Source of the DNA: Albidovulum aestuarii
Lineage (GTDB): Bacteria; Pseudomonadota; Alphaproteobacteria; Rhodobacterales; Rhodobacteraceae
Reading direction: 5' to 3'
Length of the DNA: 64,000 nt
NCBI RefSeq assembly: GCF_029961185.1
Contig: NZ_JASBQQ010000008.1
Location: forward strand, 1 to 64,000
A program made the position numbers and the translations under genes. The notes under the pieces were generated by a model that saw only the letters and a list, made by a program, of their open reading frames with translations, did not search any database and was not told the DNA's origin. This document shows positions 17,497 through 26,279 of this stretch, piece by piece (position 1 is the stretch's first letter; the number at the start of each line of letters is the position of its first letter).

Positions 17497-19035
17497 TCAA
17501 ATGCCCAGCCCCGCCAGAGTGGAAACCAGGTCGGACAACTTATCCGTCCGACGCAGGTTAAAGTGGGTCAGGAATTCCTTGGTTCCAAATGGGACTTGTT
17601 TGGCTCGGATTGCATCAACACAATCCTGCGCCTTAAGCGCCTCTCCGCGTTGCGCATAGATGGCAGCGGCAATTATGAAGACGTAAAGGTGCGGATTGGG
17701 GGATTTCAACGCGCGCTCGGCATATCGACGTGCGGCCGCCGGATCATCGCCGATCCAGGCAGCCAGCGCCCGGGTGCCGAACATCGATTGCAAATGCGGA
17801 TCAAGGGGGCTGAGTATCAGCGCATGATCGACGTTCTGATCGGCCAATTCGCTGTTGCATAGGACCGTGTTCAAGGTCGCGTTATTGTAATAGCCGAACG
17901 CATAATTGGGGTTCAGTTCCAGCGAGCGATCCACCCAGATCAATCCATCCTCTGCATCCCCGGAAAGCCACTTGGCTCGTCCGTAGATCAGGTTGCAAAA
18001 GGGATCGAGAGGATCGAGTTTCAGCGCCTCTTCAGCATGGTTCAGCGTCAGGCGGCGATGGTGGTCCACATCCATGCCGAAATGCTGAAACGCGTTCTGG
18101 AATTCGGTGTAGGACAGCCCGCCATAGGCACGCGCAAAGCCCTTGTCCAGTTCGATGGCCCGGCCGAAATGTCCCGCCGCAATCTGATTGTCGGCGCGGT
18201 TGTAGCGATACAAATGGCGGATGCCCAAATGATAGTGCCCCCAGGCATCCAGATTTTCCGATGGCACATGCGTCAACCTGTCGGCTTCGTGCATCGGCAG
18301 GCGTAATTCCAGGGCTATAACCAGTTCGCGTGCCACACGGGCGCGCATATCATAGACGTCATCGATCTTCCCCGAGATGCGTTCCGTCCAGATCACCTGC
18401 CCGGTGCGTGTATCCGAGAGTTCGGTGAATATCGCCAGCCCATCTGCGTGCCACTCGACCAAACCCGAGACGACATATTGTGCGCCGAGTTGTTCAGCCA
18501 TATCGGCGGTATCTGCATCACCGGGACCAAAACGAAAACTCGACCCTCGGGCAATAACGTTGATCCAGCGCAGGCGCGACAGCGTGGCAATCAGTTCTGC
18601 CGGGATGGCTTCGGCCACCGCTTGTTGGGTTGGATTATGACCGAGCAATTGAAATGGCCGGATCGCAATTGTCGGCTTGGTTGCGGGAGCCAGGGTCTCA
18701 ACGGGTGCCGCCGCTTGGGCGGAGCGTATCTCGCGGACTTCCGCAACAAAGTGGAACCCGTGCCCTCGCACCGTCTTGATGAACGCTTGCCGTTCTCCGT
18801 CATCCCCAAGCACTTTGCGGATTTGCTTGACCAGCGTCGAAAGCGAGGCGTCCGTGACGAATATGCCGGGCCAGATTGCCTCGAAAATGTCCTGCTTTGT
18901 CACCGCGCGATGGCGTTCAGCGACCAGAAAGTTCAATAGCGCCATCGCCTTTGGTTCCAAGGCAATCGTCCCGTTGGCGCCACAAAGCTCATGGCGCTGC
19001 TTGTCCAGACAAAATTCCCCGAACTCATAGATCAT
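17497..19035 (-). CDS. CadC-type winged-helix regulator with TPR-like C-terminus
   Basis: A 512-residue protein. Residues 1-100 are an OmpR/CadC-type winged helix (FGEFCLDKQRHELCG, TLVKQIRKVLGDDG, FIKTVRGHGFHFVAEV). The middle (about 120-250) resembles the adenylate-cyclase-associated TolB-like segment (IAIRPFQLLGHN, QYVVSGLVEW, GQVIWTERISG). The rest is tetratricopeptide-like helical repeats (YNRADNQIAAGHFGRAIELD, HAEEALKLDPLDPF, SLELNPNYAFGYYNNA). No transmembrane segment is seen, unlike CadC itself. It is divergent from the 19374-21130 gene set and may control it; the signal is unknown. Confidence 0.87.
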   Translation of the reverse strand: MIYEFGEFCLDKQRHELCGANGTIALEPKAMALLNFLVAERHRAVTKQDIFEAIWPGIFVTDASLSTLVKQIRKVLGDDGERQAFIKTVRGHGFHFVAEVREIRSAQAAAPVETLAPATKPTIAIRPFQLLGHNPTQQAVAEAIPAELIATLSRLRWINVIARGSSFRFGPGDADTADMAEQLGAQYVVSGLVEWHADGLAIFTELSDTRTGQVIWTERISGKIDDVYDMRARVARELVIALELRLPMHEADRLTHVPSENLDAWGHYHLGIRHLYRYNRADNQIAAGHFGRAIELDKGFARAYGGLSYTEFQNAFQHFGMDVDHHRRLTLNHAEEALKLDPLDPFCNLIYGRAKWLSGDAEDGLIWVDRSLELNPNYAFGYYNNATLNTVLCNSELADQNVDHALILSPLDPHLQSMFGTRALAAWIGDDPAAARRYAERALKSPNPHLYVFIIAAAIYAQRGEALKAQDCVDAIRAKQVPFGTKEFLTHFNLRRTDKLSDLVSTLAGLGI

Positions 19036-19176
19036 GCGGCCGACATTAATCGGAACTTCAGTTCCTATGCAAAGGGAGCTGCCAAATCATCATGAAAAAC
19101 TCAGACGGTACTCAAGCGCCAAATATCTCGTCTGCGCATACGGGGATGACCAGCGTACTTGGCCGCCTCCTTCGAA

Positions 19177-19377
19177 ATGAACAACCCCATGTCGTCCGAT
19201 CCAAGTTCAAAATCCATCGTCATGGCGATCCACGGCTCTGCAAGCCGGGCGACCCATCCCGACGTTGTGAACAAACGCCTGTGCCAATCCCTTGCCGCAC
19301 ATGGCGTCAAACTCTCCCCAACCAATCGCAACCAGAACGCTTGCAGCCTAGCCCAGAAAGGAAGGAACCCGCTATGA
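19177..19377 (+). CDS. Possible small coupled ORF
   Basis: A 66-codon ORF starting MNNPMSSDPSSKSIVMAIHG whose TGA overlaps the ATG of the next gene (ATGA at 19374), which argues weakly for translation. The segment IVMAIHGSAS recalls the start of alpha/beta hydrolases, so it may be a truncated relic. No clear ribosome binding site. The rest of the 19036-19373 gap shows nothing else. Confidence 0.3.
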   Translation: MNNPMSSDPSSKSIVMAIHGSASRATHPDVVNKRLCQSLAAHGVKLSPTNRNQNACSLAQKGRNPL

Positions 19378-19715
19378 TCACCAGAATTTGGCAAGCATGG
19401 ACCACGCCCGAAAATGCGGATCCATACGAAACTCTTCTGATCGGCACGATTTTCCCGGCCATTCGCGCCAAGCGCATCGACGGCCTGAAAACCATGGAGC
19501 TTCTTCGCCGGGAGGCCGGGCAGGAAGTTGAATTTGTGGTCCTGTTCCGCTTCACCGATCTGGACGGCATCCGTGAAATGGCCGGTGCCGATGCCGAAGC
19601 GGCCTTTGTTCCCGATATCGCACGCAAGGTGCTGAAACGGTTCGAGGACCGTGCGCGTCATTTCGACAGCCGTTTTCATTCCACCCCTGAAAACGAGATG
19701 ACCAATGCCCGATGA
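19374..19715 (+). CDS. Antibiotic-biosynthesis-monooxygenase-like (ABM) protein
   Basis: A 113-residue protein with the dimeric alpha/beta-barrel pattern of ABM-type proteins: MITRIWQAWTTPENADPYET, GLKTMELLRREAGQEVEFVV and a C-terminal FVPDIARKVLKRFEDRARHF. ATG 19374 follows GGAAGGAA, a strong ribosome binding site, so the long upstream extension is rejected. The catalytic role is unclear; relatives include heme-degrading and quinone-modifying enzymes and many of unknown function. It overlaps the GFA gene by 11 bp. Confidence 0.8.
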   Translation: MITRIWQAWTTPENADPYETLLIGTIFPAIRAKRIDGLKTMELLRREAGQEVEFVVLFRFTDLDGIREMAGADAEAAFVPDIARKVLKRFEDRARHFDSRFHSTPENEMTNAR

Positions 19716-20199
19716 TCTGCAAATGGGCGGATGTTCCTGCGGCCGGGTCAGGTACCGGCTGCGCGACACCCCCCTTATCGTGCACGCCTGCCATTGCCGC
19801 ATGTGTCAGCGCCTGAGCGGGTCAACCAATGCGGTCAATGTGCTGATCGAGGCCAGCAAGGTCGAGCTTGAAAGCGGCGAAGTCACCCAGAAACTGGCCT
19901 TCACGCCCTCAGGTCGTGGGCAACTGATCACCAGATGCGCCGATTGTCAGGTGGCGGTGTGGAGCGAATACCTGATCTTTACCGCAAGGCGCGGCGTCGC
20001 CGTTCGCTTCATCCGCGCGGGCACTCTGGACCGCCCGGATCGCTTCCCGCCTGACGTCCATATCTATGCCGAGACGATGCAGGATCATTTTCTGGTATCA
20101 CCGGACATCCCGCAATTCCCGAAGTTCTATGACCTGGCAAAGGTTTGGTCGCCTTCCAGCCTCAAAAGGCTGTCGCGCGCCAAACCCGATGCCGCCTGA
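19705..20199 (+). CDS. GFA-family zinc protein
   Basis: A 164-residue protein of the glutathione-dependent formaldehyde-activating (Gfa/CENP-V) family. The zinc-binding cysteines are all present: GGCSCGRVRY at about 8-17, CHCRMCQRLSG at about 30-40, and RCADCQVAVW near 78-87. Gfa itself speeds formation of S-hydroxymethylglutathione, but most family members lack assigned substrates. It overlaps the ABM gene and is followed 16 bp later by a DMT exporter, consistent with a small detoxification operon. Confidence 0.88.
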   Translation: MPDDLQMGGCSCGRVRYRLRDTPLIVHACHCRMCQRLSGSTNAVNVLIEASKVELESGEVTQKLAFTPSGRGQLITRCADCQVAVWSEYLIFTARRGVAVRFIRAGTLDRPDRFPPDVHIYAETMQDHFLVSPDIPQFPKFYDLAKVWSPSSLKRLSRAKPDAA

Positions 20200-20215
20200 G
20201 ACAAGGACGATAAAC

Positions 20216-21130
20216 ATGAAACCAACGGATTGGCTTGTCATCCTCATCGCCGGATGCGCCTTTGGCGCCTCATTCGGCCTTAATGAACTTTTGCTGGGTG
20301 AGCTTGGCCCGCTTACGATTTCCGCACTAAGGGTGGGCATCGCCGCAGTTGGATGCTGGGTCTGGTTACTCGCCCGCGAAAGACATGGGCTGGCGCAGGC
20401 GGTAGTGACGTCGAGGCTGACACTTCTGGGCGTGTTCCAGTTTGCCCTGCCATTCGCACTTTTGCCTTTTGCCCAGATGCATATCACGTCTTCTGTCGCG
20501 GGAATTGCCAATGCCCTGACACCTGTTGCCACGCTGGTCGTTTCTCTTGTGCTGGTCACCGGCGAACGTGTGGGTGCCGCCAAGTTATCGGGTCTCGGCT
20601 TCGGTGCACTGGGTGCCTTTGTGCTGGTCTCGGGTAATGGTCACGAGACAGGTTCAGATCCCCTTTATGTGCTGGTGGCGGTGCTCGCGACGTTCAGTTA
20701 TGCGCTCGCGCTCAACATCGCCAAAGGGTTGGGGGGCGTCTCTGCGACCGTCGCAATTACCTGGTCGCTTACTTTTGGCTTCGCGTTCATCGCACCGGTG
20801 GCATTGCTGGTCGAAGGCGTCCCAGGATCGATCAGTCCGAATACAATCGCTTCGATCTCGGTGCTTGGGCTGGGCCTGACGGCAGTTCCGTTCATGGTCC
20901 TTTACGCCCTGATGCAAAGGGTCGGTGCAATCAACGTCTCACTTGTTACCTTTGTCGCACCAGTATCGGCCCTAGCCATTGGGGTTTTCTTGTTTGACGA
21001 AGCATTGACCGGTGCAAACATAGTCGGGGTGATTTTCGTGTTCGTAGGCCTGCTTTATGTCGATGGTCGCTTGGTAGGCCGACTGTCCCGAGCCAAATGG
21101 ACAAACCCATGGGCACGGGCCAAAGTCTGA
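20216..21130 (+). CDS. DMT-superfamily (EamA) exporter
   Basis: A 304-residue inner-membrane protein with ten hydrophobic segments arranged as two EamA repeats (first repeat from WLVILIAGCAFGASFGLNEL, second from YVLVAVLATFSYALALNIAK). Such proteins usually export amino acids, metabolites or drugs. ATG 20216 with AAGGACG upstream is chosen; upstream in-frame ATGs lie inside the GFA gene. It is the last gene of the ABM-GFA-DMT set. The C-terminus is basic (SRAKWTNPWARAKV) and cytoplasmic. Confidence 0.88.
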   Translation: MKPTDWLVILIAGCAFGASFGLNELLLGELGPLTISALRVGIAAVGCWVWLLARERHGLAQAVVTSRLTLLGVFQFALPFALLPFAQMHITSSVAGIANALTPVATLVVSLVLVTGERVGAAKLSGLGFGALGAFVLVSGNGHETGSDPLYVLVAVLATFSYALALNIAKGLGGVSATVAITWSLTFGFAFIAPVALLVEGVPGSISPNTIASISVLGLGLTAVPFMVLYALMQRVGAINVSLVTFVAPVSALAIGVFLFDEALTGANIVGVIFVFVGLLYVDGRLVGRLSRAKWTNPWARAKV

Positions 21131-21459
21131 CAATATCATTAGCGTTGCATCCGTCGGCTGGGTTTTGGACGGGCCTGCCTCCCCGACTGATCTCCGCAAG
21201 CGCGCCGCCCTGAAATCAAATTAATCCAAGGAGTTAGGGCCAGAACCCATTGATCTTGCGCTTGCGGCATGACTCAGCCTCTGCAAGGTGACTGACCGAT
21301 GAACAACCTTTTCTGGCTGACAGACTGTCCACTTATTCTTCTTGGTTATCCTGAAAGAACTACAACTTGAATGTCGGGCCATCGTGTTTGCGTTTTGTTT
21401 AGGGAGAATCAAATGCTCAACAAATGCAGCCATCTACGCAACCGCGGCGAAAGCCCAGT

Positions 21460-21545
21460 TTGTCCCGCAGCCGGGCCTTGGCGAGCCGAAAATGCTGCGC
21501 CAAATATTGAATGGCAGCTTCGGGGAAGCTGCACTGCAGCGATTG
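21460..21545 (+). repeat. Dispersed intergenic repeat, copy C
   Basis: The best-preserved copy: ATGCTGCGCC (21492-21501), a 23-base spacer, then GAAGCTGCACTGCAGCG (21525-21541). The stem CAGCTTC-ggg-GAAGCTG (21515-21531) and CTGCA-c-TGCAG are internal. A GCCGGGCCTTGGC flank matches copy D. It lies in the 901-bp gap 21131-22031; the remainder holds repeat-like GC-rich sequence and short frames that I do not consider genes. Confidence 0.65.
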
Positions 21546-22031
21546 CCATGAAGGTCAAAGTCCGGATTGGGCCGTCCTTGCCGGGGCGGTGCAGCCTAGT
21601 AGGCGAACATGCTGCGGCAGACACAATGACGGCTTCAGAGTCCGTATTGACTAAAGCTGCGCGCGATACGAACGGGTGTGAACCGCGCGAGGCTGCCGTT
21701 CGCGATCTTAAGGCGAGCCCAATCCTGCCATACGCTCTGCGGCAAACACGCTGCAGAGCGGCCATTCTGACCTGACGTTGGCTGCAGAACGATGACCAAG
21801 ATACGGGTGCAGGTTCGGAGGGCGGACAATTTGAGTATTTGAGCGCACAAGGTGTAAGCGCAGAGAATACGATGCAACGCTCAGAATTCGGGCGATATGA
21901 GTTCGACGTCGCAGCGGAGATCCCTGGACATGTCATTCACGGCCACGTTGACCCTTTAACTCCACACCCAACATCCGCTTGTCATTCCAGCCCCTATCGG
22001 ATCAACTGAGCGGGCCAGTGGAGGGGCGGTT

Positions 22032-23099
22032 TTGAGTTCTGCGATTGCGATTGAGACACGCCGTGCGCTTAAGGAATACGGGACAGGTTCGCATGCCGTA
22101 CGAGCTCTTGACGGGGTTTGCGTTCGCATTGACAAGGGTGAATTCTTCACACTGCTTGGTCCATCGGGATGCGGCAAGACCACGCTTCTGCGTCTCATTG
22201 CCGGCTTCGAGACACCGACTTCCGGTCAGATCCTGCTTCACGGCAAGAACATCACGACAGTCCCGCCCAATCTGCGGCCGGTAAACACCGTCTTTCAAAG
22301 CTACGCTCTGTTTCCGCACTTAACCGTCGCGGACAACATTGCCTTTAGCCTACGCATGCTGGGACGCTCCCGCTCTGACGTCCTTCAAACGGTAGAAAGA
22401 ATGCTTTCCCTGGTGCGCCTCGAGAGTTTCGCCTCCCGCAAACCGCAGCAGTTGTCCGGTGGCCAGCAGCAGCGCGTTGCCTTGGCGCGAGCGCTGGCGC
22501 CGGAGCCTAAGGTGTTGCTGCTCGACGAGCCGCTGTCGGCGCTCGACCTGAAACTGCGCAAGGAAATGCAACGCGAGCTCAAACGTCTGCAGACCGAGAC
22601 GGGCATTACCTTCATCTTTGTGACTCATGATCAGGAGGAGGCATTGACGATGTCCGACCGCATAGCCGTGATGCGGTCCGGCAAAATCCTTCAGGTCGGT
22701 GCGCCACGTGAGATCTACAACCATCCAGTGGACCGGTTTGTTGCCGACTTCATTGGCGAGACCAATTTCCTTTCCGGACGTGTCGAGGGCGACAAGATAC
22801 GCCTGTCATCGGGCGAACTGGTGGCGGCAGAAACCGAAGGCCATTCCGGCAGCGTGACATTGGCAGTACGCCCTGAACAGGTCGGCATCTGTCCGGCGGG
22901 CACGTCGGACAGCCTGACCGCCGAAATCGTCGACACCGTCTATTTCGGCACCGACACCCATTGTCATCTGTCGCTCGCGGACGAGACGGAACTCGTGGCG
23001 CGGCTGCAAAGCCCGCCATCCGGCAATATTGGCCTGAGCCGCGGCGAAAAGGTGGGAATCAAATTCAACCCGGGCGCGGTTCAGGTGTTGAACGAATGA
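22032..23099 (+). CDS. Polyamine-type ABC transporter ATPase (PotA-like), intact copy
   Basis: A 355-residue ATPase with Walker [10 protein letters not shown] (about residue 42), signature [16 protein letters not shown] (about 138), Walker [13 protein letters not shown] and the switch His in [15 protein letters not shown]-type regulatory domain follows from [12 protein letters not shown]. It starts at TTG 22032; no ATG is suitably placed. It is the intact counterpart of the interrupted gene at 7166-8260. It overlaps the permease gene by 4 bp (ATGA) and heads a four-gene transporter operon with no catabolic partner nearby. Confidence 0.92.
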   Translation: MSSAIAIETRRALKEYGTGSHAVRALDGVCVRIDKGEFFTLLGPSGCGKTTLLRLIAGFETPTSGQILLHGKNITTVPPNLRPVNTVFQSYALFPHLTVADNIAFSLRMLGRSRSDVLQTVERMLSLVRLESFASRKPQQLSGGQQQRVALARALAPEPKVLLLDEPLSALDLKLRKEMQRELKRLQTETGITFIFVTHDQEEALTMSDRIAVMRSGKILQVGAPREIYNHPVDRFVADFIGETNFLSGRVEGDKIRLSSGELVAAETEGHSGSVTLAVRPEQVGICPAGTSDSLTAEIVDTVYFGTDTHCHLSLADETELVARLQSPPSGNIGLSRGEKVGIKFNPGAVQVLNE

Positions 23100-24007
23100 G
23101 CAGCGCGGCAGAAATCGCGGCGGAACGCAAGGAAAGGCGGAGGTCCTGGCTGCTCTCCGCACCCGCGCTTTTCGTTCTGTTATTCGCCGCATCAGGGCCG
23201 CTCTTGATCATCCTTGTCTATTCCTTCCTGCCCCCGGGAAAATACGGCAATGTCGAATGGGGTTTTTCACTCGATGCCTGGGTCGGCATCCTCTATTCGC
23301 GCGACATCTTCGACGGCACCTACAAGCTGGCGGATGCACATCTTACGATTTTCTGGCGTTCGCTTAAGCTGTCACTTTACACGACGCTTTTCACATTCCT
23401 GGTGGGCTTTCCGACCGCATGGTTCATCGCAACCCGCAGTGCGCAAATGCGGGCGGTACTTCTGTTCCTCATAACGATACCGTTCTGGACCAACCTGCTT
23501 GTGCGTACCTTCGCGATAAACCAGCTCATCCGCAACGAGGGCGTTGTGAACACGTTTCTGATCTGGACCGGAGTCATCGATACGCCGATTCAGATCGTCT
23601 ATACGGATTTCGCGGTGTTTCTGGGTATGACCTACGTCTATCTGCCGCTGATGGTGCTGCCGCTTTATGCGACAATCGACCGGTTCGACATGCGCCTGCT
23701 TGAGGCAGGTTGCGACCTCTATGCCAGCCGCTGGCAGGTGCTTCGCCATGTGATTGTACCCGTCGTAAAACCGGGAATTATTGCGGGATCGATCCTGGTC
23801 TTCATTCCCTCGCTCGGGGCCTATGTCACGCCGCGCATCCTGGGCGGCGGGCGCAACATGATGATTGGCAATTTCATCGATCTGCAGTTCGGTGCAGGGC
23901 GAAACTGGCCATTGGGGGCGGCGCTGTCGGTTACGCTGTTGCTGGCCGTCGCAGTGGCGCTTTTCGTTTATGTCCGATACGCGACCCGGGATGACAATCG
24001 TGTCTGA
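23096..24007 (+). CDS. Polyamine-type ABC permease (PotB-like)
   Basis: A 303-residue inner-membrane permease with about six hydrophobic helices and a large periplasmic loop after helix 1 ([20 protein letters not shown]). The EAA-type loop is [20 protein letters not shown] near residue 200. It reads through [10 protein letters not shown], exactly where the paralogue at 8257 has a stop. ATG 23096 overlaps the ATPase stop. Together with the next permease it would form the membrane channel. Confidence 0.92.
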   Translation: MSSAAEIAAERKERRRSWLLSAPALFVLLFAASGPLLIILVYSFLPPGKYGNVEWGFSLDAWVGILYSRDIFDGTYKLADAHLTIFWRSLKLSLYTTLFTFLVGFPTAWFIATRSAQMRAVLLFLITIPFWTNLLVRTFAINQLIRNEGVVNTFLIWTGVIDTPIQIVYTDFAVFLGMTYVYLPLMVLPLYATIDRFDMRLLEAGCDLYASRWQVLRHVIVPVVKPGIIAGSILVFIPSLGAYVTPRILGGGRNMMIGNFIDLQFGAGRNWPLGAALSVTLLLAVAVALFVYVRYATRDDNRV

Positions 24008-24815
24008 CCGGGCCTTCTCAGTTTCACGCTTGCCGGGTTTCGCGACCATCGCCGTGACGGTTCTTGTCATGCTTTACCTGCCGATCGTGCTGCTGGTGCT
24101 GTTCGCGTTCAATGCAGGCCCCTCTCCCGCAATCTGGGAAGGATTTTCACTGCACTGGTTTCCGCGCGCATGGGCCAATGAGCAGGTCAAGGAGGCCACG
24201 ATACGCTCTCTGGTCATCGCTACTTCGGCCGCGATCATTTCGACCTCGGTCGCAGTCCTCGCGGCCCTTGGAACAACTCGGCGCAGAAAGTCGCCGGGGC
24301 AAACATTCGTCTACCTCATGATCAACCAACCGCTGATGGTGCCCGAAATCGTCACTGCCGTGGCGCTGCTCATTCTGTTTGGGTTCATCAAAGTCGCAAC
24401 CGGGTATCAGGGGCTGGGCTACCTGATCCTGGCCCATTCAGCCTTCTGCATACCCTTTGCCTACCTGCCGATCCGGGCCCGGCTGGAAGGCATGGATATT
24501 ACCCTCGAGATCGCCGCTGCAGATCTTTATGCGACCCCTTGGCAGGCCTTCCGTCATGTCACTCTGCCGATGCTGATGCCTGCCGTAGCCGCCGGTTTCA
24601 TGCTGGCGTTCATCACTTCGCTAGATGACGTCATCATCTCGCTGTTTGTAAAGTCCGCCGGCCAAGATACGCTTCCAACCTACATGCTGGGTCAGATTCG
24701 CCGGAACATGACGGTCGAGGTCAACGCCATCTCGACGCTGCTTATTGGCCTGACTGTCATCCTGTTGACCGCCTTTTTTCTGCTGACCCGTGAAAGAAAC
24801 CGACCACAAAAATAA
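23991..24815 (+). CDS. Polyamine-type ABC permease (PotC-like)
   Basis: A 274-residue inner-membrane permease with six hydrophobic helices and the coupling loop AADLYATPWQAFRHVTLPML. ATG 23991 overlaps the preceding permease by 17 bp; an ATG farther upstream lies deep inside that gene. It is closely similar to the permease at 9164-9964 (shared PLMVPEIVTAVALLI-type segment). Followed 19 bp later by the binding protein. Confidence 0.91.
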   Translation: MTIVSDRAFSVSRLPGFATIAVTVLVMLYLPIVLLVLFAFNAGPSPAIWEGFSLHWFPRAWANEQVKEATIRSLVIATSAAIISTSVAVLAALGTTRRRKSPGQTFVYLMINQPLMVPEIVTAVALLILFGFIKVATGYQGLGYLILAHSAFCIPFAYLPIRARLEGMDITLEIAAADLYATPWQAFRHVTLPMLMPAVAAGFMLAFITSLDDVIISLFVKSAGQDTLPTYMLGQIRRNMTVEVNAISTLLIGLTVILLTAFFLLTRERNRPQK

Positions 24816-24834
24816 ACACAACAAGGAGGAAACC

Positions 24835-25860
24835 ATGAAAATACTGATGTCTGCAGCCGCCGCGCTGCTGGCAGGCGCGGTTGCTGCCAATGCCGAAGGT
24901 GAACTGCAACTGTTCAACTGGGGCGACTATACCAGCCCTGAACTGCTGGAGAAATTCGAGAACGAAACCGGCATCAAGGTCACGGTCTCGGACTATGACA
25001 GCAACGATACCGCTCTGGCCAAGGTCGAGGCTGGCGGTGGCGGCTACGATCTCGTCGTGCCGTCGGCCAACTACGTGCAGATCTACGTTGAAAAAGGTCT
25101 GATCCAGGAACTCGACCTTAGCCGGCTGCCCAACCATTCCAACATCGCGGCAGAATGGCTGGATGTGCCGTGGGATCCGGGCCGCAAATATACCATTCCG
25201 TGGCAGTGGGGATCGGTCGGCATCGCCGTCAATTCCGACACCTATTCCGGCGATATCAACACCTCGGCGATGTTCCTTGACCCGCCGGAAGAGCTGGTAG
25301 GCAAGATCAATGTCGCGCCTGAGATGAATGACGTCATGTCCCTGGCGCTTATGTATGTCGGAGGCGAGGCGTGCAGCGAAGATACCGAGGTGCTGAAGAA
25401 GGCACGCGATGTCCTGATGGCGGCCAAGCCCAAGTGGCAGTCGATGGATTACGGCGCCACTCCGAAGCTTGCCTCCAATGACATGCTGGCGTCGGTCTAC
25501 TGGAACGGAGCCGTCTTCCGGGCCCGGTTGGAGAACGACAAGGTGAAGTTCGGCTATCCTAAGGAGGGTTTCCCCTTGTGGATGGATTCGGTGGCCATGT
25601 TAAGTGATGCAAAGAATGTCGACGAGGCCTACGCGTTCCTGAACTTCATCATGGAACCTGAAAATGCGGGGCTCATCTCGGCATTTGCGCGCTATGCCAA
25701 TGGCATCGAGGGCTCCGAGGAGTTCATGCCGGCTGACATGGAAACCGCCCCCGAGATCGTTATCCCGGATGAATACAAATCTGCGGGTAAATTCCTGCCG
25801 ACTTGCTCGCCCAAGGCGCTGGAATATTACACGGCGATCTGGACGGAACTGAGGAAATAA
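24835..25860 (+). CDS. Polyamine-type ABC substrate-binding protein (PotD/PotF-like)
   Basis: A 341-residue periplasmic binding protein. ATG 24835 is preceded by AAGGAGG and gives a signal peptide cleaved after AANA; an upstream ATG lacks this. The mature start EGELQLFNWGDYTSPELLEKF is the PotD/PotF hallmark. It is similar along its length to the protein at 9995-11017, including the segment SAFARYANGIEGSEEFMP, so the two systems are paralogues. The ligand is probably a polyamine or related cation (family inference). Confidence 0.91.
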   Translation: MKILMSAAAALLAGAVAANAEGELQLFNWGDYTSPELLEKFENETGIKVTVSDYDSNDTALAKVEAGGGGYDLVVPSANYVQIYVEKGLIQELDLSRLPNHSNIAAEWLDVPWDPGRKYTIPWQWGSVGIAVNSDTYSGDINTSAMFLDPPEELVGKINVAPEMNDVMSLALMYVGGEACSEDTEVLKKARDVLMAAKPKWQSMDYGATPKLASNDMLASVYWNGAVFRARLENDKVKFGYPKEGFPLWMDSVAMLSDAKNVDEAYAFLNFIMEPENAGLISAFARYANGIEGSEEFMPADMETAPEIVIPDEYKSAGKFLPTCSPKALEYYTAIWTELRK

Positions 25861-25876
25861 GGCTTGAAAGACTTAT

Positions 25877-25902
25877 GCGCCGAAGGCGACCACCTTCGGC
25901 GC
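25877..25902 (+). terminator. Stem-loop after PotABCD-like operon
   Basis: Perfect 10-bp stem GCGCCGAAGG / CCTTCGGCGC with a 6-base loop, 16 bp after the stop. A likely transcription end or mRNA-stabilising structure; there is no T-tract. Confidence 0.65.
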
Positions 25903-26139
25903 GTACTGCCAACTATCTCCAAGTTGAGATTGAGCACGGGTAATTGGCGTTCTGCCGGAAACCTTAGCCATTGTGCTGAAGCCCGATCGATTCGAACTGA
26001 GTGCTGCCTCACCGGAATGCCTGAGTTTTGCTTCGATCCCGCAGAGTAACATCCGCCCTTAGCTGGCGGTACTTCTCGATACTGTCACGAAACGACTTAA
26101 GCCGACATTCGGGGTCGGTGCAGCGAAATGGCGCAAGGG

Positions 26140-26222
26140 TTCGCGATCCGGGCCTTGGCCGGTCGGAAATGCTGCGCCAGGGAACGAACGGCAGGTTCGG
26201 GGAAGTTGCACTGCAACGCGAG
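26140..26222 (+). repeat. Dispersed intergenic repeat, copy D
   Basis: CCGGGCCTTGGC flank, ATGCTGCGCC (26169-26178), a 23-base spacer, then GAAGTTGCACTGCAACG (26202-26218). The last block keeps its palindrome by a compensated change (TTGCA-c-TGCAA versus CTGCA-c-TGCAG in copy C), which hints at selection for the hairpin. It lies in the 419-bp gap 25861-26279, otherwise holding only the stem-loop at 25877. Confidence 0.65.
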
Positions 26223-26279
26223 GCGCCTCGATGAACGGCAGGAACGGGCCGTCAGCAACGTGCCGTTGACATGTTAAGC

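Noticed and set aside
21371-21936. Overlapping open frames in the 21.1-22.0 kb gap
   Set aside because: They run across the dispersed repeat (copy C) on both strands and show no protein family; similar frames arise at the other repeat copies.
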